This document shows, piece after piece, positions 53,659 through 63,235 of a DNA stretch of 64,000 bases. The number at the start of each line of letters is the position of its first letter. Position 1 is the stretch's first letter. Source of the DNA: Nitrospirota bacterium (lineage in GTDB: Bacteria; Nitrospirota; Thermodesulfovibrionia; Thermodesulfovibrionales; JdFR-88); assembly GCA_021825295.1 (NCBI GenBank), contig JAKAHV010000012.1:1-64000 (forward strand), written 5' to 3'. Made by a program: the position numbers and the translations under genes. A model generated the notes under the pieces. The model did not search any database. It was not told the DNA's origin and saw only the letters and a program-made list of their open reading frames with translations.

Positions 53659-55103
53659 GACGTTATCCCTTTGCCTTTCTGTTTTTGTTTTTATTTTTAA
53701 CCTTGCCGGTTCTGCTGCTTGCCGTTCCCGCCGCCTCCGCCGCGGCGGCTCCGGGCGCGCAGGTCCTCACCGCCCCGGAGAAAAAGGCCGGTCCGGCAGC
53801 GCAGGCGCAAGGCGGGCCGGAGCAGGCCGTCAATTTAAGACAGGCTGTAAGGGCCGCGCTCAGGGACAACCCGGAGATAAAGGCCCGCCACTGGGCGCTG
53901 CGGGCGTCAGAGGAGGCCGTAGGCGTCCAGAGGGGCTACTTCTATCCCTCGCTTTCGTTTGAAAGCCGCTACCTGAGAACGGACAATCCCACATACGCGT
54001 TTATGGCGAAGCTGGACCAGCAGAGGTTCTCCGCCTCCGATTTCGCGATAGACAAGCTCAATTCCCCCGCATCCGTAAACGATTTCCAGAACAGCTTCAA
54101 GCTGGACCAGGTCATCTATTCGAGGAGGCTCATTGAGGCGCTGAAGATGTCCAGGGAGGACCGCGCGGCCAAGGGGCTGGATTTCGACAGGCTCAGGCAG
54201 AAGGTGACCATGGAGACCGTGAGGGCGTACCTCGGGGTGATCACGGCCAGAAATTTCCTTGGGGCCGCGAAGAAGGCGGTCGAGGACACCGCGGAGCACG
54301 AGAGGCTGGCGAAACTCCGGTTTGGTTCCGGGCTTGGGCTTTATTCGGACGTCCTGAGGGCGGATGCGGCCCTCAAAGAGGCCCAGAGCGGGGAGGCGCG
54401 GGCTCAAAGCGCCTATGAGGTGGCGAAGCGGGCCCTCGGTCTTGTAATGGGACGCGCCGAGAGCGTCGATGCCCTTGGCACGGGCTACAAGGTGGAACTG
54501 GACCCTGTCGGGACCTATTACGCAAGCGCTGAGGAAAGACCCGATATAAAGGCGATCGAGGCGAGATACAAAAACGCAAAAAACGCGGTGGCCCTGGCCA
54601 CATCCGGTTATTACCCGGAGATCGGCGCAAGGGGCCAGTACCAGTGGAACGACCACAGAAGCCCTATTGACGGCGAGGGGTCGAGCTACCAGGTTGCCGC
54701 GTTCCTCAGGTGGAGCATCTTTGACGGCACCAGGCGGGAGCACGAGGTGAGCCAGGCAAAATCCAGGGTGCATGAGGCCCGCGAGGGACTTGATGGCGCG
54801 AAAAAGGAGGCCCTCTTCAAGGTGTTCGCGGCCTATCAGGACGTGCAGGAGGCCCAAAAATCGCTCGACTACGCCAGGGCGGAACTTGCTTCGGCCAGGG
54901 AGGGCAGGAGGCTCGTTGAACTGAGGTACAAAAACTCGCTGTCGCCTATCATAGACCTGCTGGACTCGCAGACCATGGTCGACTCCGCGAGGACCAGGAG
55001 CATCGAAGCCCAAAACAACCTCCTGGAGAAATATTTCAATCTTGGTTTTGAAAGCGGCAGGATTTCCGAATTCATAGAGAAGATAAGCCAATACAGTGAA
55101 TAG
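53655..55103 (+). CDS. TolC-family outer membrane efflux protein
   Basis: The 482-aa protein has a signal peptide ('LFLFLFLTLPVLLLAVPAAS') and two homologous TolC halves with long helices ('LRQAVRAALRDNPEIKARHW', 'RLVELRYKNSLSPIIDLLDS'). It forms the outer-membrane channel of the tripartite pump. The start at 53655 is set by the signal peptide and by the ATGA overlap with arsR. Confidence 0.9.
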   Translation: MRRYPFAFLFLFLFLTLPVLLLAVPAASAAAAPGAQVLTAPEKKAGPAAQAQGGPEQAVNLRQAVRAALRDNPEIKARHWALRASEEAVGVQRGYFYPSLSFESRYLRTDNPTYAFMAKLDQQRFSASDFAIDKLNSPASVNDFQNSFKLDQVIYSRRLIEALKMSREDRAAKGLDFDRLRQKVTMETVRAYLGVITARNFLGAAKKAVEDTAEHERLAKLRFGSGLGLYSDVLRADAALKEAQSGEARAQSAYEVAKRALGLVMGRAESVDALGTGYKVELDPVGTYYASAEERPDIKAIEARYKNAKNAVALATSGYYPEIGARGQYQWNDHRSPIDGEGSSYQVAAFLRWSIFDGTRREHEVSQAKSRVHEAREGLDGAKKEALFKVFAAYQDVQEAQKSLDYARAELASAREGRRLVELRYKNSLSPIIDLLDSQTMVDSARTRSIEAQNNLLEKYFNLGFESGRISEFIEKISQYSE

Positions 55104-55113
55104 AGGAGCAGGA

Positions 55114-56226
55114 ATGAGGAAAGTGAAAATCCCGTTGTTTTTTTCCGCCCTGGCGGCTGCTGCGCTTGTTGCCTCCTGCGGGGGAAAGATAAAGCCTGGA
55201 AGCGAGAAGATCCATAGAAGGACGGTGGAGGGCGTTAAGACGGCCCTGGTGCAGACCATGACGGTGCCTTCTTTTTATGAGACCTCGGGCGTAATCGAGT
55301 CCAGGAACTCCTCCCTGGTGGCGGCGAAAATCATGGGAACCGTCACAAGCGTGCGCGTGGACAGGGGGGCTAGGGTCAGAAAAGGGCAGGTGCTCCTTAC
55401 AATCGAGGATGCCGATGCCAGGCAGAAGGTGGCGCAGGCCGGGCAGGGGGTTTTGGAGGCCGAGCAGGCCGGCAAGATGGCGGATGAGCAGAAGGCGCTT
55501 GCCGATGTCACGTACAGGAGATACAAAAAGCTCCATGACGAGAAGGCCCTTTCCGACCAGGAGTTCGACGAGGTAAGCACGAGGCGCGCAATGGCCGCCC
55601 TCCGGGCCACGCAGGCCGCCGCGTCACTTGAACAGGCGCGCTCCGCGCTCGCCCAGGCCAGGACCTATCTGGGATATGCCACGGTGCGCGCCCCGATAAG
55701 CGGCATCGTTGTGGAAAAGAAGGTTGATGTGGGGAGCATGGCCACTCCTGGGACGCCGCTTGTGCTGATGGAGGAGCCGCGGTACAGGGTCTCGGTTGCG
55801 CTTGACGAGCGTTTCTGGGGGAAGGTGAAACGCGGCGGCCGGATTACGGTGCAAATCCAGGCGGCGGGCATAAAGGAAGAGGTGCCGGTGACCGAGGTGA
55901 CCCCCATGATGGACCCGGCGACCCGCAGTTTTACGGTCAAGGCGCGGCTGCCGTATTCCCCGGAGCTTCAGGGCGGGCGCTATGTCAAGGTCCTGGTGCC
56001 TGACGGGATGAAGACGGCCGTAATGGCTCCGGCCGCCGCCATAGGCAGGCGGGGCCAGATCGATTTCGCTTACGTGGTGGGCCCGGGCGGGGTGCTGGGG
56101 CTTCGGGCCGTGAGGACAGGCAGGCCGTATAACGGTTATGTGGAGGTGCTCTCCGGCCTCAATCCGGGCGAGCGCGTGACCGTATCAGACTTTGAAAACC
56201 TCAGCGAGGGCGATGTCCTGAAGTGA
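55114..56226 (+). CDS. RND efflux membrane fusion lipoprotein
   Basis: The 370-aa protein has a lipobox 'ALVASC', a split lipoyl domain ('VAAKIMGTVTSVRVDRGARV' and 'YATVRAPISGIVVEKKVDVG') around an alpha-hairpin, and a beta-barrel/MP domain. AGAGGAG precedes ATG 55114. It bridges pump and TolC-type channel. The stop overlaps the permease GTG start (GTGA). Confidence 0.92.
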   Translation: MRKVKIPLFFSALAAAALVASCGGKIKPGSEKIHRRTVEGVKTALVQTMTVPSFYETSGVIESRNSSLVAAKIMGTVTSVRVDRGARVRKGQVLLTIEDADARQKVAQAGQGVLEAEQAGKMADEQKALADVTYRRYKKLHDEKALSDQEFDEVSTRRAMAALRATQAAASLEQARSALAQARTYLGYATVRAPISGIVVEKKVDVGSMATPGTPLVLMEEPRYRVSVALDERFWGKVKRGGRITVQIQAAGIKEEVPVTEVTPMMDPATRSFTVKARLPYSPELQGGRYVKVLVPDGMKTAVMAPAAAIGRRGQIDFAYVVGPGGVLGLRAVRTGRPYNGYVEVLSGLNPGERVTVSDFENLSEGDVLK

Positions 56227-59200
56227 ATCAGAATTCCAGATCATCGGAGCAGGACTTTAAGCCGGACAGGGAATTTCCGAAACGCCGCCTGGGCGTCTCC
56301 GGCAGGATCGCAAAGGCGTTTCTCACATCCAAGCTTACACCCCTGATAGTGGCGGCGGCCCTCATAATGGGGGCATTCGCCGTTATTGTCACCCCCAGGG
56401 AAGAGGACCCGCAGATAAAGGTCCCGATGATAGACGTCTTCGTGAGCTATCCGGGGGCCTCCGCTCACGAAGTCGAAAACCTGGTCACAAAACCGATGGA
56501 GAGGCTCATCCATGAGATACCGGGGGTCGAGTACATCTATTCGACGAGCAAGACCGGCGGCGCGCTCATAATCGTCAGGTACTATGTGGGCGCGGCCATG
56601 GAAAAGAGCGTCGTGGACCTCTACACGAAGCTCATGTCCGGCTACGACCGGATCCCGCCGGGAGTAAGCCGCCCGCTTATAAAGCCCATGTCCATTGACG
56701 ATGTGCCCATCCTGGTTTACAACCTCTGGTCGGACAGGTACCAGCCCTATGAGCTGAGGCGGATCGCGGAGGAGCTTGCCGACGAGCTAAAGAAGGACAA
56801 GGACGTCTCCGACGTGACTGTGACCGGCGGCCTGAAGCGCCAGGTCCGCGTGGTGCTGGACCCGGCGAAACTCCGGGCCTACAACCAGTCCGCCTTCGGG
56901 ATAGCGGACGCCCTGCGGAAATCCAATTTCGCTACCCCGGAGGGGAAGTTCGACAGCGGCAACCAGAGTTTCCGCGTCCAGGCCGGCGGCTTTCTGCAGA
57001 GCGCGGAGCAGATCGGCGGCGTGGTGGTCGGCGTCTCGGACGGAAAGCCGGTCTATCTGAAGGACGTGGCCGCGGTCAAGGACGGCCCCCAGGAGCCGGA
57101 TAATTACCTTTTCATGGGGCTTGGCCCGGCCTTCTCGAAAAAGCCCAGGCTGGGCGGCGGATACGAAAAGGTGGATGTGAAACACCCCGGCGCGCTTTTT
57201 AACGCGGTCACGATAAGTGTCGCCAAGAAGAAGGGCACCAACGCGGCCCTCATCTCCCACAGGCTCCGCGACAGGATAGAGGCCTTAAGAGGCAGGCTCA
57301 TACCGGACGGCGTGCGCATAAACGTGGCAAGGGACTACGGGCAGACGGCCGAGGAGAAATCGGACGAGCTTCTGGAGCACATGCTGATCGCGACAATCTC
57401 CGTAGTCATCCTGATAGCCCTTGCGCTTGGCTGGAGGGAATCGATCGTGGTGGCGGTGGCCGTCCCGGTGACGCTTTCCCTCACCCTGTTGATAAACTAC
57501 CTCTACGGTTATACCCTGAACAGGGTCACGCTCTTTGCGCTCATCTTCTCGATAGGCATACTGGTGGATGACGCGATAGTAGTGGTGGAAAACATCCACA
57601 GGCATTTCAAGCTCTACGGGCCCGGCAAACACAAGGTGGCCTACGCCGTAAACGAGGTCGGCAACCCCACCATACTCGCCACCTTCACGGTCATCGCGGC
57701 CCTGCTGCCGATGGCCTTCGTGAGGGGGCTCATGGGCCCGTACATGAGGCCCATACCGGTGGGGGCATCCGCGGCGATGATATTCTCGCTGCTCATCGCC
57801 TTTATCGTGAGCCCCTGGCTGGGCTATAAAGTTCTCAAAAACGTAAGGCACACGAAGGCCGGGGAGGGGAAAGAGAAAAAGGAGATCAGGAAGCTGGACC
57901 ATTTCTACCACCGGGTGCTGTACCCGCTGCTGGAAAACAGGAAAAAGCGGATGGCGGTGCTGGGCGGCATCGGCGGGCTGCTGGTGCTTGTTTTACTGAT
58001 GATACCGCTGAAGCTGGTCACGCTGAAGATGCTGCCCTTCGACAACAAAAACGAGTTCCAGGTGATCATAGACATGCCGGAGGGCACGACGCTCGAAAAC
58101 ACGCAGAGGGCGGCCGTGGCGATGGGAGAATACCTGCGGACCGTCCCCGAGGTCACGGATTTCCAGATTTACGCCGGGACCGCGTCCCCATTCAACTTTA
58201 ACGGGCTGGTGAGGCACTACTACCTCCGCAGGGGCCCCAATGTGGCGGACATACAGGTGAACATCGTGGGCAAGAGGTTCAGGTCTGCCCAGAGCCACGA
58301 TATCGCGAAAAGGATGAGGCCTGGGCTGGACCGCATCGCCGCCCTTTACGGCGCAAAGGTGAAGATAGCGGAGATCCCGCCCGGGCCGCCGGTCCTCGAC
58401 ACCCTTGTCGCTGAGGTCTACGGGCCGAGCCTCAGGGGGCAGACCCAACTGGCAAGACAGGTGATGGACATATTCAAGAAGACCCCGGGGGTGGTCGATG
58501 TCGACTGGTATGTGGAGGCGCCACAGAAGAAGATCACATTCGCCGTGGACAAGGCCAAGGCGGCCTTAAGCGGGGTTTCGACCCAGGCGGCGGCCTCCAC
58601 CCTGAGCGCGGGCCTTTCGGGGCTTCCCGCCGGGCTTGTACATATAAAAGACGAGAGGGACCCGGTGCCGATTGTGCTCAGGCTGCCGGAAGAGGACCGC
58701 TCCAGCGTGGGCAGCCTCCTTAATCTTACGGTGCCCTCAGGCAGCGGAAAACTCGTCCCCCTGGGGGAAATCCTGAATGCTGAGGAAGGCACCATCGATC
58801 AGTCCATCTACCGCAAGAACCTGCACCGGGTTGTTTACGTGATCGGGGACGTGGCTGGAAAAGAGGAGAGCCCGGTCTATGCGATCCTGAAGATGAAGGA
58901 CAAGATCAGGGCGCTCACGATGGACGGCCGCCACGTAAAACAGTACTACACGCATCAGCCCTCGCTGGATGACAGGTATTCGGTCAAGTGGGACGGCGAG
59001 TGGCAGATAACCTACGAGGTCTTCCGCGACCTCGGGATCGCCTTTGCGGCCGTGCTCGTGCTCATCTACATACTGGTTGTCGCGTGGTTCGGCAATTTCG
59101 CCATACCGCTTATCATAATGGCGCCCATACCGCTTACGCTAGTGGGCATACTGCCGGGGCATTTCGCCTTCGGGGCGTTCTTCACGGCCACGAGCATGAT

Positions 59201-59546
59201 AGGGTTTATCGCGCTGGCGGGCATTATCGTCAGGAACTCCATCCTGCTGGTGGACTTCGTGCAGATGGAATGGGCGCAGTGCGACGACCTCAAGGCGGCC
59301 CTCGTCCGGGCGGGGGCGGTCAGGTTCCGCCCGATTGCGCTTACGGCGGCCGCGGTTGTGGTGGGCTCGTCGGTGATACTTTTTGATCCCATATTCCAGG
59401 GATTGGCGATATCGCTGATGTTCGGGGCGGTGGCCGCGACGGCGCTGACGCTCGTTGCCGTGCCACTCATCTATTACGAGGTCTTCAAAAGGAGGCCCTG
59501 CCCCAGGCTGAAGAAGGAAGAGGAGGAAGAAGATGTATCTGCTTAA
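56223..59546 (+). CDS. RND-family efflux permease
   Basis: The 1107-aa protein begins at GTG and has about 12 TM helices with two large periplasmic loops. RND motifs include 'YPGASAHEVENLVTKPME', 'SIGILVDDAIVVVENIHRHF' (proton-relay Asp pair in TM4) and 'GFIALAGIIVRNSILLVDFV'. Control by an ArsR-type repressor points to a metal(loid) or toxic cation, but the two TM4 Asp and absence of Met-rich copper motifs do not fix the substrate. It closely follows the fusion protein gene (4-nt overlap). Confidence 0.93.
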   Translation: MNQNSRSSEQDFKPDREFPKRRLGVSGRIAKAFLTSKLTPLIVAAALIMGAFAVIVTPREEDPQIKVPMIDVFVSYPGASAHEVENLVTKPMERLIHEIPGVEYIYSTSKTGGALIIVRYYVGAAMEKSVVDLYTKLMSGYDRIPPGVSRPLIKPMSIDDVPILVYNLWSDRYQPYELRRIAEELADELKKDKDVSDVTVTGGLKRQVRVVLDPAKLRAYNQSAFGIADALRKSNFATPEGKFDSGNQSFRVQAGGFLQSAEQIGGVVVGVSDGKPVYLKDVAAVKDGPQEPDNYLFMGLGPAFSKKPRLGGGYEKVDVKHPGALFNAVTISVAKKKGTNAALISHRLRDRIEALRGRLIPDGVRINVARDYGQTAEEKSDELLEHMLIATISVVILIALALGWRESIVVAVAVPVTLSLTLLINYLYGYTLNRVTLFALIFSIGILVDDAIVVVENIHRHFKLYGPGKHKVAYAVNEVGNPTILATFTVIAALLPMAFVRGLMGPYMRPIPVGASAAMIFSLLIAFIVSPWLGYKVLKNVRHTKAGEGKEKKEIRKLDHFYHRVLYPLLENRKKRMAVLGGIGGLLVLVLLMIPLKLVTLKMLPFDNKNEFQVIIDMPEGTTLENTQRAAVAMGEYLRTVPEVTDFQIYAGTASPFNFNGLVRHYYLRRGPNVADIQVNIVGKRFRSAQSHDIAKRMRPGLDRIAALYGAKVKIAEIPPGPPVLDTLVAEVYGPSLRGQTQLARQVMDIFKKTPGVVDVDWYVEAPQKKITFAVDKAKAALSGVSTQAAASTLSAGLSGLPAGLVHIKDERDPVPIVLRLPEEDRSSVGSLLNLTVPSGSGKLVPLGEILNAEEGTIDQSIYRKNLHRVVYVIGDVAGKEESPVYAILKMKDKIRALTMDGRHVKQYYTHQPSLDDRYSVKWDGEWQITYEVFRDLGIAFAAVLVLIYILVVAWFGNFAIPLIIMAPIPLTLVGILPGHFAFGAFFTATSMIGFIALAGIIVRNSILLVDFVQMEWAQCDDLKAALVRAGAVRFRPIALTAAAVVVGSSVILFDPIFQGLAISLMFGAVAATALTLVAVPLIYYEVFKRRPCPRLKKEEEEEDVSA

Positions 59547-59784
59547 GACCGATTCATGGTACCTGGAAAGGGCCGTGTATCTTGTGGCCGGCATAGTGGT
59601 GCTGCTGTCGGCGGGCCTTGCGCTTCTCGTAAGCCCGTACTGGCTGCTTCTTGCAGCTTTTGCCGGCATAAACCTGGTGGTGTTTGCGCTGAGCGGCTTT
59701 TGCCTGATGGCCAACATGCTTAAGAAATTCGCGGGCCTGGAACCCCGTCTTGGGAGAGGTAGGGAAAATGGGAGCACTTTATAA
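59533..59784 (+). CDS. DUF2892-type small membrane protein
   Basis: The 83-aa protein has two TM helices and the DUF2892 pattern 'WYLERAVYLVAGIVVLLSAG', 'SPYWLLLAAFAGINLVVFAL', 'CLMANMLKKFAG'. DUF2892 proteins often accompany rhodanese or metal-efflux genes. It overlaps the permease by 14 nt and the next mini-gene by 17 nt. Function unknown. Confidence 0.8.
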   Translation: MYLLKTDSWYLERAVYLVAGIVVLLSAGLALLVSPYWLLLAAFAGINLVVFALSGFCLMANMLKKFAGLEPRLGRGRENGSTL

Positions 59785-59917
59785 CTGTCTGTGCCCCGCG
59801 TGCGGCGGCATCCAGATGGCGTATCTCGAATACGAGGGGCAGGCGGAAGGGCTCGTCTGCCCGGAGTGCGGGGCGGGCGGCCTGAAGGCGCTGCCAAGAA
59901 GCACATTCGGCACCTGA
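59768..59917 (+). CDS. 49-residue zinc-ribbon protein at the end of the efflux operon
   Basis: The frame encodes 49 residues with two CxxC knuckles, 'CLCPACGG' and 'VCPECGAGG', a treble-clef/zinc-ribbon pattern. An AGAGGTAGGG ribosome site precedes the ATG. It overlaps the DUF2892 gene by 17 nt. It may bind the exported metal or be a small regulator. The coding call rests on the Shine-Dalgarno, the coupled position and the regular Cys pairs. Confidence 0.65.
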   Translation: MGALYNCLCPACGGIQMAYLEYEGQAEGLVCPECGAGGLKALPRSTFGT

Positions 59918-59993
59918 AGCCCCACGGGCTGCTAGCAGGGGCCGTGCGCCCCTCAAAAAGCCGGGGGGCTGTCCCGCCTTTACGGTCAATGTT

Positions 59994-60240
59994 AGTAGTC
60001 CGTCGCTCTCAATCCGGCATTGCCCGGCTTCTCAAACAGCGCCAGTCTGAGCAAACGTGCGTGAGGCGGAAGGCGGATGAGGGCATGCGAGCGGATTTTT
60101 TTGCCGAAGTCCGGACAAGGACGTCCGGACGGGCAAAAACCCTCGGAGGCGGCCATGGACGGCCGCCGAGAATGATGCGAGCCATGTCCTCTCCGCCTTC
60201 CACCCCGCCTGCTCAAACTGATGCACTATCAAGCCGGGGG
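59994..60240 (-). repeat. MITE-like palindromic repeat, family A, copy 2
   Basis: The reverse complement aligns end to end with 10714-10920 ('GACGTCC', 'CGGCAAAAAAATCCGCTCGC', 'TCCGCCTT'). Internal inverted arms of the same type are visible. Its left end matches 34360-34425, inside the 778-bp family C element. The remaining gap 60241-60380 has a small CCGCTTTCAAAGCGG hairpin (about 60281-60295) and no gene. Confidence 0.75.
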
Positions 60241-60380
60241 ATTTCTTTACAAGCTTTCCCCCCCGATGGTAAAATCAATTCCGCTTTCAAAGCGGGTTCA
60301 AACCGTGTTTTCACGCGGGAGGATGCCCTGCGGTTTCACAAGCGACTAAATTTTTTCGTTGACAGGGGGTGCCGGGAAAA

Positions 60381-61931
60381 ATGCCGAAGGTGATGAGGGC
60401 GTTGCTGAGTGTCTCCGACAAAAGCGGTCTTGTCGAGTTTGCCAGGGGGCTGTCCGGAATGGGCGTGGAGCTTGTCTCCACCGGGGGGACCGCCAAGGCC
60501 CTGAAGGACGCCGGCCTGAAGGTCGTGGACGTCGGGGAATACACCGGGTTTCCCGAGATGCTGGACGGCAGGCTGAAGACCCTGCACCCGAAGATCCATG
60601 GCGGGCTGCTTGCCAGACGGAGCGAACCGCGCCACATGGAGGATATAAGGAAGCACGGCATCGGCCTCATCGACATGGTGGTTGTGAACCTCTACCCTTT
60701 TGAGCGGACCGTGTCCAATCCCGACGTGAAATTCATGGACGCGATCGAAAACATAGACATAGGGGGGCCCACGATGCTGCGGGCCGCCTCGAAAAACTTC
60801 GAGTCCGTGGCCGTCGTTTGCGACCCGGCGGACTATCAGGCGGTGCTTGGCGAGATGGAATCCCAGGGCGGGGAGATATCCGGCAAGACGCGCTTCATGC
60901 TTGCCAGAAAGGTATTCGCACACACCGCCCGTTACGACGCCATCATCTCCGATTACCTGGAGGGCGTCACCGGCGGTCCCGGCGGCCTTCCCCCCACCCT
61001 TACGCTAACCTATAAGCTCTCCTCGCCCCTCAGGTACGGGGAGAACCCGCACCAGGCGGCCGGCTTTTACGAGGAGCGCACGGACGGACTTTCCCTGGCC
61101 AGGGCGAGGAAGATACAGGGCAAGGAGATGTCCTTCAACAATTACTGCGACGCGCACTCGGCCATCCTCCTTGCGATTGAGTTCGACAAGACGGCCTGCG
61201 CCATCATAAAGCACAATAACCCCTGCGGGGCCGCAGTCGGAGAGACCCCCGCCCAGGCATACAGGCTTGCGCTGAAGACCGACCCCGTCTCCGCCTTCGG
61301 CGGCGTTCTGGCCTTCAACCGGGAGGTGGACGAAGAGACGGCCGGGGAGATATCGAAGCTCTTCGTGGAGGTGGTGCTTGCGCCTTCATTTACGGAAGGG
61401 GCGCTCCGCGAATTTTCCGCCAGGCAAAACATCAGGGTCCTGGAGCTGCCCGAGATGCTCACAAAACCGCTGAAGGGTTTCGACATGAAGAGGATAGCGG
61501 GGGGCATCCTCACGCAGGGGTGGGACACCCTGCGGGTGGACGTTAAATCGCTCCAGGCGGTCACGAAGAGAAAGCCCTCCCCGGAGGAGCTGGAGGCCCT
61601 TGATCTTGGCTGGAAGGTCGTAAAGCACGTAAAATCAAACGCCATCGTATACGCATTCAGGGACCGGACGGCCGGCATCGGCATAGGGCAGACGAGCCGT
61701 GTATATTCCGCAAGGTGCGGCGCGGCCAACGCGGTGGAGCCCCTCACGGGTTCGGTCGTGGCCTCCGATGGTTTTTTCCCGTTCAGGGACGGCATAGACG
61801 AGATCGCGAAGGCCGGGGTCACCGCAGTCATCCAGCCGGGCGGCTCCGTGAAGGACGAAGACGTCATAAAGGCCGCTGATGAGCACGGCATGGCGATGCT
61901 CTTCACGAAGGCAAGGCATTTCAAGCACTAG
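60381..61931 (+). CDS. purH: Bifunctional AICAR transformylase / IMP cyclohydrolase
   Basis: The 516-aa protein has the N-terminal cyclohydrolase domain ('RALLSVSDKSGLVEFARGL', 'STGGTAKALKDAG', 'DGRLKTLHPKIHGGLLARR') and the C-terminal transformylase ('LRYGENPHQAAGFYE', 'KHNNPCGAAVG', 'AFGGVLAFNREVD'). It completes IMP synthesis. ATG 60381 is preferred over the GTG at 60369. It heads the purH-purD-purE operon. Confidence 0.96.
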   Translation: MPKVMRALLSVSDKSGLVEFARGLSGMGVELVSTGGTAKALKDAGLKVVDVGEYTGFPEMLDGRLKTLHPKIHGGLLARRSEPRHMEDIRKHGIGLIDMVVVNLYPFERTVSNPDVKFMDAIENIDIGGPTMLRAASKNFESVAVVCDPADYQAVLGEMESQGGEISGKTRFMLARKVFAHTARYDAIISDYLEGVTGGPGGLPPTLTLTYKLSSPLRYGENPHQAAGFYEERTDGLSLARARKIQGKEMSFNNYCDAHSAILLAIEFDKTACAIIKHNNPCGAAVGETPAQAYRLALKTDPVSAFGGVLAFNREVDEETAGEISKLFVEVVLAPSFTEGALREFSARQNIRVLELPEMLTKPLKGFDMKRIAGGILTQGWDTLRVDVKSLQAVTKRKPSPEELEALDLGWKVVKHVKSNAIVYAFRDRTAGIGIGQTSRVYSARCGAANAVEPLTGSVVASDGFFPFRDGIDEIAKAGVTAVIQPGGSVKDEDVIKAADEHGMAMLFTKARHFKH

Positions 61932-61947
61932 CAGGCGGCGGCAAGGC

Positions 61948-63228
61948 ATGAAAGTACTGGTCATAGGGGGCGGCGGCAGGGAGCACGCGATTGTCTGGAA
62001 GCTTGCGCAAAGCAAGCGTGTGGACAAGATTTACTGCTGCCCCGGCAACGCCGGCATCGCGGAGCTTGCCGAGTGCCTGGACATAAAGCCCACGGACTTT
62101 GACGCTCTTTTGAACCTCGTCAGGTACGAGTGGATAGACCTTACCATCGTGGGCCCGGAAGACCCTCTTGCCGCGGGCATCGCGGACGTGTTCAGGAAGG
62201 ACGGCAGGAAGATATTTGGCCCCGGCGCCATGGGCGCGAGGCTGGAGTCAGGCAGGGCCTTTTCCAAGGATTTCATGCGTCGCTACGGGATACCGACGGC
62301 CGAGTACAGGGTTTTTTCCTCCTACATCCACGCGGAGGATTACGTGAGGCTGAAAGGCGCGCCTATCGTGGTGAAGGCCGACGGGCTGGCGGCAGGCAAG
62401 GGCGTTTATGTCGCAAAAACGGTCGATGAGGCATGCGAGGCCCTGAGGCTCATAATGAAAGAGAGGGTGTTCGGCGAGGCAGGCGACAGGGTCGTCGTGG
62501 AGGAGTGCGTCCAGGGGGAAGAGGCCTCTTTCATGGCATTTACTGACGGGACGACGATAATCCCCATGGTCTCCTCTCAGGACCATAAAAGGGTTTTTGA
62601 TGGCGACCTCGGCCCGAACACCGGCGGGATGGGCGCATACAGCCCCGCCCCCGTGCTCCCGGAAGAGATGGAGCGGACCGTGATGGAGAAGGTGATGAGG
62701 CCCTTCCTGCGCGGCGTGCAGGCCGAGAGGATGGATTTCCGCGGGGTGATATACGCGGGTCTCATGATAAAGGACAAAAAACCCATGGTGCTCGAATTCA
62801 ACTGCAGGTTCGGCGACCCGGAAACCCAGGCCGTGCTTGCCAGGCTGGATTCGGACTTTTTTGAGATCGCCCTGGCGGTCTCCGAAGGCAAGCTCGCCCA
62901 GGCCAGTGTCGCCTGGAAGCCGGAGGCCTCGGTCTGCGTGGTGGCGGCCTCGGGCGGTTATCCCGGCAGCTATGGGAAAGGCAAGGTAATCAAGGGACTC
63001 AATGCGGTAAAAAGGATGAAGGATGTGGTCGTGTTTCACGCGGGCACGGGCTTCGACGGGGAAAGCACGGTGACCGCCGGCGGCAGGGTCCTGGGTGTGA
63101 CGGCGACCGGGGCGGACGTGCCGGCGGCAAAGGCAAGGGCATATGAGGCCATTGCGAAGATCTCCTTCGAGGGCATGCACTACAGAAAGGACATCGCGGA
63201 CAGGGCGATCGGCAGGTCCGCATGCTGA
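61948..63228 (+). CDS. purD: Phosphoribosylamine-glycine ligase
   Basis: The 426-aa ATP-grasp ligase begins 'MKVLVIGGGGREHAIVWKLA', with 'VVKADGLAAGKGVYVAKT', 'ASFMAFTDGTTIIPM', and 'GDPETQAVLARLD'. It makes GAR from phosphoribosylamine, ATP and glycine. It starts 16 nt after purH with GGCAAGG upstream. Confidence 0.96.
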   Translation: MKVLVIGGGGREHAIVWKLAQSKRVDKIYCCPGNAGIAELAECLDIKPTDFDALLNLVRYEWIDLTIVGPEDPLAAGIADVFRKDGRKIFGPGAMGARLESGRAFSKDFMRRYGIPTAEYRVFSSYIHAEDYVRLKGAPIVVKADGLAAGKGVYVAKTVDEACEALRLIMKERVFGEAGDRVVVEECVQGEEASFMAFTDGTTIIPMVSSQDHKRVFDGDLGPNTGGMGAYSPAPVLPEEMERTVMEKVMRPFLRGVQAERMDFRGVIYAGLMIKDKKPMVLEFNCRFGDPETQAVLARLDSDFFEIALAVSEGKLAQASVAWKPEASVCVVAASGGYPGSYGKGKVIKGLNAVKRMKDVVVFHAGTGFDGESTVTAGGRVLGVTATGADVPAAKARAYEAIAKISFEGMHYRKDIADRAIGRSAC

Positions 63229-63235
63229 TGGGAAT

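Noticed and set aside
60280-60310. tRNA T-arm-like string GCGGGTTCAAACC
   Set aside because: No matching acceptor, D or anticodon arms; the stem does not close.
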